A stretch of DNA of 64,000 nt from CAZIQY01 sp964541605 (lineage in GTDB: Bacteria; Desulfobacterota; Syntrophia; Syntrophales; UBA2185), in the NCBI GenBank assembly GCA_964541605.1, contig CAZIQY010000003.1, positions 7,392 through 71,391 on the forward strand, read 5' to 3'. Shown one piece after another: positions 8,986 through 16,933 of the stretch (positions are counted from its first letter, which is position 1; each line of letters starts with the position of its first letter). The notes below the pieces were generated by a model. That model made no database searches and was not told the DNA's origin. It worked only from the letters and a program-made list of their open reading frames with translations. The position numbers were made by a program, and so were the translations under genes.

Positions 8986-10083
8986 ATGCTTAACAACAAG
9001 ACCGTTGCGGTTGTCGTTCCGGCCTATAATGAAGAAAAACAGATTCTGCAGGTTATCTCCACCATGCCCGATTTTGTTGATCGTATTGTGGTGATCAATG
9101 ATTTCTCAACAGACAGAACGGGGGAGATTGTCTTAGATTATATAAAAACCCAGCCGTCAACCGGCGACGTTCTGGTTGTAAGGAACAGACCTGAACAGAC
9201 GAAATACAATCAGGCGGAAATCGTTCTCCATGAAATGGCGGAAAAAGAGCTGCAATACTATATCCCCGCCGAGGTGGCGAATGAAAAGCCTGAATCGGAC
9301 AGGATCATCTTGATGAACCATTTGACCAACGGGGGCGTGGGCGCGGCCATTGCACGGGGTTACAAGTGGTGCCTCGATCACCATATTGACTGTATCGCCG
9401 TCATGGCGGGCGACGGGCAGATGGATCCTTCGGAATTGGAATCGATCTGCAGGCCCGTCATTGATGAAGGCATCGATTATGTGAAAGGCAACCGTTTGAT
9501 ACACCGAAGCGCCTGGCTTGTGATGCCGAAAACGCGGTTTATCGGCAACTCGATCCTCTCCATCCTGACAAAGATTGCATCCGGATACTGGCATGTCTCG
9601 GACACACAGTGCGGATATACCGCCATATCTTTGAATGCCTTACGGGCGGTAAGAATCCACGACATCTATCGCAGCTACGGTATGCCGAACGACCTTCTAG
9701 TGAAACTGAACATTGCCTTCTGTACCATAAAAGAGGTGGGGATCAAGCCCATCTACAACATAGGAGAAGTGTCAAAAATGAAGGTCGTCAGGGTTATTCC
9801 CAAAATTTCCTGGCTGCTGTTCAAATCCTTCTTCAAGCGGTTATGGATCAAGTATCTCATCAAGGATTTTCATCCCCTTTTTCTCCTGTATCACTTTGCG
9901 TTCATTCTAGGCATCATTACGATTCCGTATATGATGAAGATCGGCAATATTGTGCTCTTTACCAGCGACAATGTCTCGCCCCTTACAATGCTGGCCTTTG
10001 TGTTCCTCTTCATCAGCGCATTCCAATCCCTGCTTTTTGCCATGTGGATGGACATTCAAGACAATGAAAGGCTGTATAAATAA
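8986..10083 (+). CDS. GT2 family glycosyltransferase with C-terminal membrane segments
   Basis: A 365-residue protein. The GT-A domain starts with TVAVVVPAYNEE, has VINDFSTD and the MAGDGQMDP metal site, and ends in two or three hydrophobic segments (IKDFHPLFLLYHFAFILGI and a last span near 330). This places it with GT2 enzymes acting on polyprenyl-phosphate or undecaprenyl-linked substrates at the membrane. I choose ATG 8986 because AGGAG lies 10 bases upstream; a frame extension to 8905 would overlap the promoter. It is followed after 4 bp by the fused oxidoreductase-acetyltransferase, which ties it to synthesis of a 2,3-diacetamido sugar glycan. It carries a long insertion between strands 3 and 4 (residues ~70-110), unusual for the family. 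Confidence 0.85.
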   Translation: MLNNKTVAVVVPAYNEEKQILQVISTMPDFVDRIVVINDFSTDRTGEIVLDYIKTQPSTGDVLVVRNRPEQTKYNQAEIVLHEMAEKELQYYIPAEVANEKPESDRIILMNHLTNGGVGAAIARGYKWCLDHHIDCIAVMAGDGQMDPSELESICRPVIDEGIDYVKGNRLIHRSAWLVMPKTRFIGNSILSILTKIASGYWHVSDTQCGYTAISLNALRAVRIHDIYRSYGMPNDLLVKLNIAFCTIKEVGIKPIYNIGEVSKMKVVRVIPKISWLLFKSFFKRLWIKYLIKDFHPLFLLYHFAFILGIITIPYMMKIGNIVLFTSDNVSPLTMLAFVFLFISAFQSLLFAMWMDIQDNERLYK

Positions 10084-10087
10084 ACAG

Positions 10088-11707
10088 ATGATGATCAATA
10101 GAAATCATGGTGATCTTCAGGGCCTTGCCGTCATCGGCACCGGCTACTGGGGAAGGAATCTCGTCAGGAATTATGCCGAACTCGGCGTGCTGAAACTGAT
10201 CTGTGACAAAAATGAAGCCCTTCTCGGTCAACTTCAGCAGCAATATCCTGATGCGGATATCTGTCTTGCTTTGAATGATATCCTTTCCAGAACTGATATC
10301 GCAGGGGTGGTCATTGCCACGCCTGCAGAAACCCATTTCAATCTCGCCCGGGAATCCCTGCTCGCGGGGAAACACGTCTATGTCGAGAAACCCCTCGTTT
10401 TACAGGAAAGCCAGGCACTGGAGCTGATCAGTCTGGCCGAAAACCAGGGGCTTGTCCTGATGGTGGGTCACCTTCTTCAATATCATCCCGCCTTTGTAAG
10501 ATTGCGGGAACTCGCGGCGTCTGGTGAACTTGGCAGAATCAATTACATATATTCCCATCGCCTGAATCTCGGAAAGATAAGACGGGAGGAAAATATCCTC
10601 TGGTCGTTCGCGCCCCATGATATCTCCATGATCCTGACCCTGGCCGGTGAAGACCCGGAAGCCGTTCTGGCGACGGGAGGAAACTATCTCCATCGAAAAA
10701 TCGCCGATGTCACCACGACCCATCTGGAATTCCCATCCGGTCTGAAGGCGCACATCTTTGTGTCATGGCTGCATCCATTCAAGGAACAGAAGCTTGTCGT
10801 GGTGGGGGAACGCAAAATGGCCGTTTTCGATGATACCCGGCCATGGAGCGAAAAGCTTCTCATCTATCCGCACGAGATTAAATGGCAGAACAATATACCC
10901 GTCCCTTCCACAGCGACGCCGGAACACGTTCATGTGACGGAGATGGAACCGTTAAAGCTCGAATGTCAGCATTTCCTCCACTGCATCGAGACCGGCGTGA
11001 CTCCCGTGACGGACGGCCGTGAAGGCCTGCGGGTTCTGAGAGTTTTGAATGCATCCCAGCGATCCCTCAATGAAAGCAGCAGGAGGATGGACACCAGATC
11101 TTCAATTCCCGAAGACACGGATACGGCTTCTGGCCAGAAGCAGCAAACCGCTGAACCATACTATGTACACCCCACCGCTGTCGTTGACCATGATGTTGCC
11201 ATCGGAGAGGACACAAAAATCTGGTGTTTTTCCCACATTCTTTCAGGATCCCGGATAGGAAGGAAATGCAACATCGGACAGAACGTCATGATCGGTCCCG
11301 ATGTGGTTATTGGAAACGCCTGTAAAATCCAGAATAATGTCTCTATATACAAAGGCGTGACTCTGGAGAACCAGGTTTTCTGCGGACCGAGTATGGTTTT
11401 TACAAATGTCTTCAATCCCCGCGCCCATATCCGCCGGATGGCTGAATTGCGTCCCACGCTGGTCAAAAAGGGAGCCACCTTCGGGGCAAACTGCACGGTT
11501 GTTTGCGGTCATACGATCGGTCAATTTGCATTCATCGGTGCGGGCGCCGTTGTAACGACAGATGTGCCGGATTATGCTCTGATGACGGGTAATCCGGCCA
11601 GGCAGGCAGGATGGATGTGCGAATGCGGAGAGAAGCTGACCGATGATCTTCAGTGTCCGGCCTGTAAGAAGCTCTATTTCATAACAGACAAAGGGTTGAA
11701 AAATTAA
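10088..11707 (+). CDS. fusion: Gfo/Idh/MocA oxidoreductase (WbpB-like) + left-handed beta-helix N-acetyltransferase (WbpD-like)
   Basis: A 539-residue two-enzyme chain. Residues ~10-330 are an NAD-dependent oxidoreductase (AVIGTGYWGRNLVRNY nucleotide site, HVYVEKPLVL with the catalytic Lys). Residues ~355-510 are hexapeptide repeats typical of UDP-3-amino-GlcNAcA N-acetyltransferases. The tail holds CECG...CPAC, a zinc-ribbon-like four-Cys motif. With the aminotransferase directly downstream this gives three steps of the UDP-GlcNAc to UDP-2,3-diacetamido-glucuronate pathway (3-oxidation, transamination, N-acetylation). The 6-dehydrogenase (WbpA) is not in the window. ATG 10088 is chosen because it follows the previous stop by 4 bases; the open frame extends upstream to 9950 inside the GT2 gene without a ribosome site. 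Confidence 0.88.
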   Translation: MMINRNHGDLQGLAVIGTGYWGRNLVRNYAELGVLKLICDKNEALLGQLQQQYPDADICLALNDILSRTDIAGVVIATPAETHFNLARESLLAGKHVYVEKPLVLQESQALELISLAENQGLVLMVGHLLQYHPAFVRLRELAASGELGRINYIYSHRLNLGKIRREENILWSFAPHDISMILTLAGEDPEAVLATGGNYLHRKIADVTTTHLEFPSGLKAHIFVSWLHPFKEQKLVVVGERKMAVFDDTRPWSEKLLIYPHEIKWQNNIPVPSTATPEHVHVTEMEPLKLECQHFLHCIETGVTPVTDGREGLRVLRVLNASQRSLNESSRRMDTRSSIPEDTDTASGQKQQTAEPYYVHPTAVVDHDVAIGEDTKIWCFSHILSGSRIGRKCNIGQNVMIGPDVVIGNACKIQNNVSIYKGVTLENQVFCGPSMVFTNVFNPRAHIRRMAELRPTLVKKGATFGANCTVVCGHTIGQFAFIGAGAVVTTDVPDYALMTGNPARQAGWMCECGEKLTDDLQCPACKKLYFITDKGLKN

Positions 11708-11710
11708 AAG

Positions 11711-12826
11711 ATGCTACAAAAAATGAAGGTTCCATTCGTTGATTTGCGGGCTCAATACAAAAGCATCGCAGGTGATATCGATGAGGCGATTGCCGGTGTG
11801 ATCGGGAACACCGCTTTTATCGGCGGCAAATACGTCGGTCTGTTCGAAGAGGCTTTCGCATCCTACTGTGGCACCCGATATTGTATCGGTGTGGGAAATG
11901 GGACGGATGCCCTGTACATCGCACTTCGTGCCCTCGGCATAGGCAAAGGAGACGACGTTATCACCGTCGCGAACTCTTTCATTGCCACTGCCGAAGCCAT
12001 CACCATGACCGGTGCCAGGGTTGTTTTTGTGGATTGCGATCCCCTCACATACAACATGGATATCAATAAAATCACACATGCGATAACCCCCCGGACAAAG
12101 GCCATTGTCCCTGTGCACCTGTACGGTCAACCTGCGGATATGCTCTCTCTGAAAAAAATTGCAGATAAACACCGGTTGTTTATCATAGAAGACGCAGCTC
12201 AGGCCCATGGAGCTGAGATCAACGTCCGGCGTGTCGGCACCTTCGGGCATGCAGGATGCTTCAGTTTCTACCCCGGAAAAAACCTCGGGGCCTATGGGGA
12301 TGCGGGAGCCATCGTCACGGATAATGAAGAACTGGCGGTAAAATGCCGGATGATTGCCAATCACGGCCGAATCAGCAAATATGATCATGACTTTGAGGGG
12401 ATCAACAGCCGACTGGACGGTTTACAGGCTGCCGTTTTAAACGTTAAACTAAAACACATCGATCAATGGACGGAAAAACGCCGGGCGGCGGCATCCCGCT
12501 ACAGAGACTTGCTGAAAGACACAACGGCAGTGACACCGATCGAGGCTTCCGGAATGCGTCATGTTTATCACCTTTTCGTGATCCGCCTGTCGAACCGCGA
12601 GGCCGTCATGGCAGAGCTGAAGGCGCAGGGGATTGACACGGGCGTCCATTATCCCATCGCTCTTCCCAATCTCCGGGCTTACAGGTCCCTGGGATATGCA
12701 CCGGACGATTTTCCTGTTGCCACGAAATACTCCGGGAAGATTCTAAGCCTGCCCATGTTCCCGGAACTCGGTGACGATCAGATCGAATACGTTTGCCGTC
12801 ATCTCAAGAATATCATGGAATCATAG
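11711..12826 (+). CDS. DegT/DnrJ/EryC1 family sugar aminotransferase (WbpE-like)
   Basis: A 371-residue PLP-dependent aminotransferase that would aminate a 3-keto nucleotide sugar using glutamate. Family marks are PFVDLRAQY at the N-terminus, GVGNGTDAL for phosphate/PLP contact, IEDAAQAHGA with the PLP-stacking Asp, and FSFYPGKNLGAYGDAG with the Schiff-base Lys near residue 185. It starts 3 bp after the fused WbpB-WbpD-like gene and is followed by a second oxidoreductase, so it most likely acts in UDP-diacetamido-uronate formation. An ATG four codons further in (11723) is an alternative start. Other DegT substrates are possible, but context favours WbpE. Confidence 0.9.
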   Translation: MLQKMKVPFVDLRAQYKSIAGDIDEAIAGVIGNTAFIGGKYVGLFEEAFASYCGTRYCIGVGNGTDALYIALRALGIGKGDDVITVANSFIATAEAITMTGARVVFVDCDPLTYNMDINKITHAITPRTKAIVPVHLYGQPADMLSLKKIADKHRLFIIEDAAQAHGAEINVRRVGTFGHAGCFSFYPGKNLGAYGDAGAIVTDNEELAVKCRMIANHGRISKYDHDFEGINSRLDGLQAAVLNVKLKHIDQWTEKRRAAASRYRDLLKDTTAVTPIEASGMRHVYHLFVIRLSNREAVMAELKAQGIDTGVHYPIALPNLRAYRSLGYAPDDFPVATKYSGKILSLPMFPELGDDQIEYVCRHLKNIMES

Positions 12827-12837
12827 AAAGGACATCT

Positions 12838-13827
12838 ATGTTGAAGTTTGCTCAAATCGGCATTGGTTACTGGGGACCGAATCTGCTTCGGAATCTCGTT
12901 GCCAGCCAGAGGTGTCAGGTAACCGCAGCTGTTGATCTTGCAGCCGAACGGCTCCATTACGTTCAAAGGCTGTATCCCGCGATCAGGATAACAGACGACG
13001 TAGATGAAGTCCTGGGAGATTCAGAGACCGACGCCGTGGTCATCGCCACACCGGTGGCCACCCATTTTGATCTTGCCATGAAAGCCCTGAATGTTGGAAA
13101 ACATATACTCGTTGAAAAGCCGATGGCTGGAAGCGTTGAGGAAGTGGAAAAAATCGGCCGGCTGGCAGATAAACAGCACCTGGTGGCCATGGTGGGTCAC
13201 ACCTTTCTCTTTAACACGGCCGTCCGCCAAGTGAAGAAACTGATCGATGCCGGCGAACTCGGAGACATCCGTTACATATATTGCCAGCGCCTGAACCTGG
13301 GCCGTATCCGGTCCGATGTCGACGCCCTGTGGAATCTTGCCCCTCATGATATCAGCATCATTCAGTACTGGCTGGACAATCCTACCCCTCTTTCCGTTAT
13401 CAGGCGGGGGGTCGACATTATTCAGAGCGGCATTGACGACGTGGTGTTCATGAACATCCTTTACCCGAATAAAATCATGGCCAATATTCATGTAAGCTGG
13501 CTCGATCCCAACAAGGTCCGATCCATCACGGTGGTCGGTTCCAAAAAGATGGTTGTGTACGACGACATGGCGGACAACAAAATCGCCATTTACGACAAGG
13601 GAATCGATCGGAAGGCCGTGCTGGGGGAAAACATGGACTACGACAACCAGCATTTCCGGGTCTTCAATTACCGGTCCGGCGACGTCCTGATGCCGAGGGT
13701 TGATTTTCAGGAGCCGCTCAAAGTAGAGATTGACCACTTCATCGATTGCATCGAACACGGCATCAATTGCATAACCGGTGTCGAGCATGCCAAAAAAGTT
13801 GTCGCCATCCTGGCGTCACCGCAATGA
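12838..13827 (+). CDS. Gfo/Idh/MocA family NAD-dependent oxidoreductase
   Basis: A 329-residue cytoplasmic oxidoreductase, clearly related to the first domain of the fusion at 10088 (shared GYWGPNLLRN nucleotide-binding turn, VEKPM with the catalytic Lys, MVGHTFLFN, and LNLGRIRSD/APHDISI blocks). Start 12838 is supported by GAAAGGA nine bases upstream; the frame extends 45 bases further back into the aminotransferase gene but has no ribosome site there. Having two WbpB-like oxidoreductases in one operon suggests either two related sugars or a second step on the same sugar. There is no acetyltransferase domain on this copy. Confidence 0.88.
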   Translation: MLKFAQIGIGYWGPNLLRNLVASQRCQVTAAVDLAAERLHYVQRLYPAIRITDDVDEVLGDSETDAVVIATPVATHFDLAMKALNVGKHILVEKPMAGSVEEVEKIGRLADKQHLVAMVGHTFLFNTAVRQVKKLIDAGELGDIRYIYCQRLNLGRIRSDVDALWNLAPHDISIIQYWLDNPTPLSVIRRGVDIIQSGIDDVVFMNILYPNKIMANIHVSWLDPNKVRSITVVGSKKMVVYDDMADNKIAIYDKGIDRKAVLGENMDYDNQHFRVFNYRSGDVLMPRVDFQEPLKVEIDHFIDCIEHGINCITGVEHAKKVVAILASPQ

Positions 13828-13959
13828 AGCAGCCCCCTTGACCGGCGCCCACCACCGGCATAGAATTGCCAGTCTTAATTCCCTTCAGGCTTTGGAAAAA
13901 ATTATTATCTGGTATGGAAGGTGAGGAATAGTATTCATCATGAGATGAGGAATCAGACA

Positions 13960-14907
13960 ATGAAGGTTAATACAAAAATATTCCGGAGAGACGGCAGGAT
14001 TAGCTGCAAATCAGACACAAAACATTTTGTGAGCCTGGTTGGCTGCCTGGTGATACTGATTTTGGCCTTTGGCGGTATGCAAGCGTGGGCAGACTGGCCC
14101 CATGTCGTCCTTTCGAAAGACGGCACCCCGATTTCGTATGAGATCCATGGTGCCGGAGAACCGTCGCTTGTGTTCGTCCATGGCTGGAGTTGTGATGCCC
14201 GCTACTGGCGCGCTCAGGTTCAGCATTTCTCAAAAAAGCATCGGGTCGTCGTTCTTGACCTTGCCGGTCACGGCCATTCGGGAATGATGCGCACAAAGTA
14301 TACGATGGCCGCTTTCGGAGAGGATGTGCGGGCAGTGACCGAAGCAACCGGCAGCAATCGTGTCATTCTGATCGGTCATTCCATGGGCGGCTCGGTGATC
14401 GCGGAGGCTGCCCGGCTCATGCCGAATCGCGTTGTCGGTTTGATCGGCGTAGACACGCTTGACAACATAGAATACCCGCTGACTGTCGAAGAGTTCAAAA
14501 AGATGATCGCCCCTCTGGAGAAGGATTTTCGAACCGGAAGCAGGCAGTTCATAGAGCAGATGATTTCACCCCAGACCGATCCCCAGCTCCGCGAGTGGAT
14601 TCTCTCGGATGTTTCGGCCGCGCCTCCCGCTGTTGCCTTAAGTGCGATGACCGAGATGATGACACAATACATTAAAGGTGAAGCGGCTAAAGTATTTGAA
14701 AATATCCGCATTCCCGTCATAACCGTGAATGGAGATCTGTGGCCCATCAACTATGAGGCAAACAGGCGGCATATGTTTTCTTACGATGCCATTGTCCTGA
14801 ATAAGGCGGACCATTTCTTAATGATGAATCGTCCGGAAGAATTCAACCGTGCGTTGGAGAAAGCAATCCATATGCTTTCAGGAAAATCGGTGAAGCAAAT
14901 TAAATGA
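13960..14907 (+). CDS. exported alpha/beta hydrolase
   Basis: A 315-residue alpha/beta hydrolase with an N-terminal signal sequence (basic start, hydrophobic VSLVGCLVILILAFGG, probable cleavage after AWA). The fold shows an HGWS oxyanion region, nucleophile elbow GHSMGG, acid candidate near VNGDLWP, and catalytic His in KADHFLM. It probably acts as a periplasmic esterase or lactonase of unknown substrate. ATG 13960 is preferred because GAGG lies nine bases upstream; a GTG at 13921 and an ATG at 13945 are in frame. The stop codon (14905-14907) coincides with the first bases of an IS21-like terminus, so the natural C-terminus may have been altered by an insertion. It does not appear to belong to the sugar operon. 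Confidence 0.82.
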   Translation: MKVNTKIFRRDGRISCKSDTKHFVSLVGCLVILILAFGGMQAWADWPHVVLSKDGTPISYEIHGAGEPSLVFVHGWSCDARYWRAQVQHFSKKHRVVVLDLAGHGHSGMMRTKYTMAAFGEDVRAVTEATGSNRVILIGHSMGGSVIAEAARLMPNRVVGLIGVDTLDNIEYPLTVEEFKKMIAPLEKDFRTGSRQFIEQMISPQTDPQLREWILSDVSAAPPAVALSAMTEMMTQYIKGEAAKVFENIRIPVITVNGDLWPINYEANRRHMFSYDAIVLNKADHFLMMNRPEEFNRALEKAIHMLSGKSVKQIK

Positions 14908-14950
14908 CAACCTAAAAATGACCCACTGTGATCACCGAAAAGTGACCCAC
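14905..14950 (+). mobile_element. solo IS21-family-like terminus (relic)
   Basis: Starting with TGACAACC, the segment carries two near-identical 13-mers, AAAAATGACCCAC (14914-14926) and AAAAGTGACCCAC (14938-14950), 24 bases apart. Repeated sites containing TGACCCAC at an end beginning with TG are characteristic of IS21-family elements. No istA/istB-like gene and no inverted partner (GTGGGTCA) was found in the following 2 kb, so this is a remnant. Family assignment is from memory of such ends, not a search. Confidence 0.45.
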
Positions 14951-15428
14951 CCCCCTGTTCGAGTTAAAGAATATAACTGTCATTTCTTTGCAGGTGTAGT
15001 ATCGACAACTTCCGATACCCAAAACTGAAAGAGGGTCTGTTGATTCTCTAATGATAACATATACTTTAATAGTGTCGACGCGACGACCCTCCCCTGCATT
15101 TTGATCCATTACCGGGGCGCCTCTGACACCGATATCCTAAATCAGCCTGCCGATGAGCCTGAGTGACAACCAATACAAACGTGGAGGTCGTATTTTCGGA
15201 GCACTTTATTGAATGCGGATCGAAACATGCGACGTCTTGACGGCGTATTTTACCTTCCAGCAATATCCGGCTGCCTTCCTGTAATAAAGTATTTCCCTTT
15301 TTATTTAAATTTGATATATTTCAACTGGTAATCTCCAGTGGCGGTGCTACAAAAAGTATTATGTCTATTATACAATTCGTCAAACATTCAGTCTTTTTGC
15401 GTCTGTCTAAGAAGAATAAGGAGGGAAT
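14951..15428. other. non-coding gap, probable mobile-element debris
   Basis: No convincing gene. The sequence is interrupted by stops on both strands. It contains the left copy of a 19-bp imperfect direct repeat (14992-15010) and ends with AAGGAGGGAAT, the ribosome site of the next gene. The part at 15060-15265 is more GC-rich and could be decayed coding sequence, but I recognise nothing in it. Confidence 0.4.
14992..15010 (+). repeat. left copy of 19-bp imperfect direct repeat
   Basis: AGGTGTAGTATCGACAACT matches the copy at 16873-16891 at 17 of 19 positions in the same orientation. The two copies bracket the three-gene accessory cassette. They may be attachment or target-site duplications of an insertion event. 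Confidence 0.5.
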
Positions 15429-15689
15429 ATGAGCGAAATAAAAGGGGTTCAAACTGAGCGTTTTTTTGAGCAGCTACCGGATGCGATTTCATTTTTTTCC
15501 GATTTCGCACAAATTGCCCACACAGGGAATGAAGTCGTAATGCAATTTTATGAAACTATCCCTGGTCCTCCTGGGCCTGAGGGCAACATTACGAGAGTTA
15601 GAACACGCCTAAAGGCCACAATCACGATTGGGTTAAATCATGCACAGATTATAGGTAAGTTACTTACTGAAAAAGTAGAGGTTAAATAA
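15429..15689 (+). CDS. small DUF3467-like protein
   Basis: An 86-residue acidic cytoplasmic protein without Cys. The central part (NEVVMQFYETIPG, then a basic TRVRTRLKATITIG stretch and HAQIIGKLL) follows the pattern of DUF3467 proteins: a short beta-rich domain with a conserved residue pattern ending in a helix. The function of that family is unknown. It has an excellent ribosome site (AAGGAGGGAAT). Its stop overlaps the next start as TAATG, so it is the first gene of a tightly coupled three-gene cassette. Local base composition is visibly AT-richer than the neighbouring sugar genes, suggesting transfer. Confidence 0.7.
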   Translation: MSEIKGVQTERFFEQLPDAISFFSDFAQIAHTGNEVVMQFYETIPGPPGPEGNITRVRTRLKATITIGLNHAQIIGKLLTEKVEVK

Positions 15690-16135
15690 TGAGATTGTCA
15701 GAAACGACTTTTGAAAAAATCGGTGATTTTAAGAGTTTTTTTGAATCAGCATCTATTGAGGCCAAATCACCTACTGAATTTCTTTCTGCACTTGACAGAA
15801 CAGGAATTGAGTCTAACGTTACAGAAGAAGGTCACTTAATGATAAGGTATTGGCAAATTGGAGCTGAAAACTTTGTTTCCCCCGAACAGGCAAGTATTAT
15901 ACGTACAAGTAGACCTCTTCCAGACCAGGGCGATAACATGGACTGGTTAAGTAAAAATCTTCAAACTATTCGTCAAGAAAATTGTGGGAAATGGGTAGCA
16001 GTCTATAACGAGAGGATCGTAGCATCCTCATCTACTTTACCCGACCTTATGAATCAAATTAAAGAATATGACAGGCCACTAATTACACTTATACCGGCGG
16101 AACCAGTTATATGGACATTTGCATATGCCCTCTAA
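15689..16135 (+). CDS. hypothetical protein with DUF5678-like C-terminal part
   Basis: A 148-residue protein. Residues ~85-135 (NCGKWVAVYNERIVASSS followed by a helix) match the short DUF5678 pattern, in which GKWVAv...rvVasg precedes a helix. The N-terminal ~80 residues are not recognised. The start overlaps the upstream stop by one base and the next gene starts inside its last codons, so the three are probably translated together. DUF5678-type segments often lie beside retropepsin-like proteins, which is the case here. No enzymatic motif is visible. Confidence 0.7.
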   Translation: MRLSETTFEKIGDFKSFFESASIEAKSPTEFLSALDRTGIESNVTEEGHLMIRYWQIGAENFVSPEQASIIRTSRPLPDQGDNMDWLSKNLQTIRQENCGKWVAVYNERIVASSSTLPDLMNQIKEYDRPLITLIPAEPVIWTFAYAL

Positions 16136-16562
16136 GAACTTTGAACGTAGTGTGAAATTTTATGAAGGCAAAACTCAGGACGGTGCTCCCGTGTGGCTAC
16201 CGTTGGTTGAGGTCATTCTGATAACACCAAGCAATAGTCGCATTTCTTTGTCTTTACTCTTTGATACAGGTGCAAGTGTAACAACGCTAAGAGCAGACCT
16301 TTATCCCCTGCTGGGGTTGCAGTCATGGAATGAAGGACTAAGAGTGCCAACTGGTACCGGTGGCGGTCAAGTAGATGCCTATCAATATACTGCTAACATA
16401 GAAGTCTTTGGAAAGAGCATTCAATGTCCTATTAATTTGTTGCAAACGCTGCCACCTCATCCCTTTTTCTGTGGATTGCTAGGACGAGATACCGTTTTTA
16501 ACGAGTTTGGATTCGGATTTTGGGAAAGTACACACGAGCTTTTTGTTACTGAGAACCCATAA
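16125..16562 (+). CDS. retropepsin-like aspartic protease (clan AA)
   Basis: A 145-residue protein with the retroviral-type active-site loop LLFDTGASVTTL (Asp47-Thr-Gly) and a second-half block FCGLLGRDTVFNEFGF typical of single-domain retropepsin-like proteases, which act as dimers. There is no signal peptide, so it is cytoplasmic. ATG 16125 is used; an in-frame TTG two codons earlier is possible. It overlaps the DUF5678-like gene by 11 bases. The target is unknown; the two small upstream proteins are natural candidate substrates or partners. AT-rich composition matches the other cassette genes. Confidence 0.8.
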   Translation: MPSKNFERSVKFYEGKTQDGAPVWLPLVEVILITPSNSRISLSLLFDTGASVTTLRADLYPLLGLQSWNEGLRVPTGTGGGQVDAYQYTANIEVFGKSIQCPINLLQTLPPHPFFCGLLGRDTVFNEFGFGFWESTHELFVTENP

Positions 16563-16933
16563 GGTTAGCCCTTTAGCAATCAATAGATTTTTCTTCCCTC
16601 CCTTTCTATTCATCCGAACGCACCTCTCCTATTCAAGCAGCGGAATAACCCTCTGCCGTGAAATATGTCCCATTCACACACAACCCGTTGAGATATGGAC
16701 TATATGAATAGAGGAACACTTTCCATATTATTCAAAAGGAAACAACCCGCAACAGCATATAACAGAGTGCTTGAGGTTTGTACAAAAAGGCTTCGCCCTT
16801 TCCAAACAATCAAAACATTATTTCGCTTGGTAATACTCACTTCAATGCCAAGTTAAAAAGCTGTGGATAAGTAGGTGTAGCATAGACAACTGAGATGAGT
16901 TTAATTAAAGGGGTTCTAGAATCCCTTCACGAT
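16563..16933. other. non-coding gap after accessory cassette
   Basis: No supported gene. It is AT-rich with frequent stops on both strands, and contains the right copy of the 19-bp imperfect direct repeat (16873-16891). It ends at the convergent 3' end of the asparagine synthetase gene. No clear terminator hairpin was seen. Confidence 0.4.
16873..16891 (+). repeat. right copy of 19-bp imperfect direct repeat
   Basis: AGGTGTAGCATAGACAACT, 17 of 19 identical to 14992-15010 and in the same orientation, 1.88 kb apart, flanking the DUF3467/DUF5678/retropepsin cassette. Confidence 0.5.

Noticed and set aside
15066..15263. Possible 65-residue minus-strand gene in the gap after the IS-like end
   Set aside because: No family recognised, no ribosome site, and it lies in probable mobile-element debris; at best a decayed fragment.
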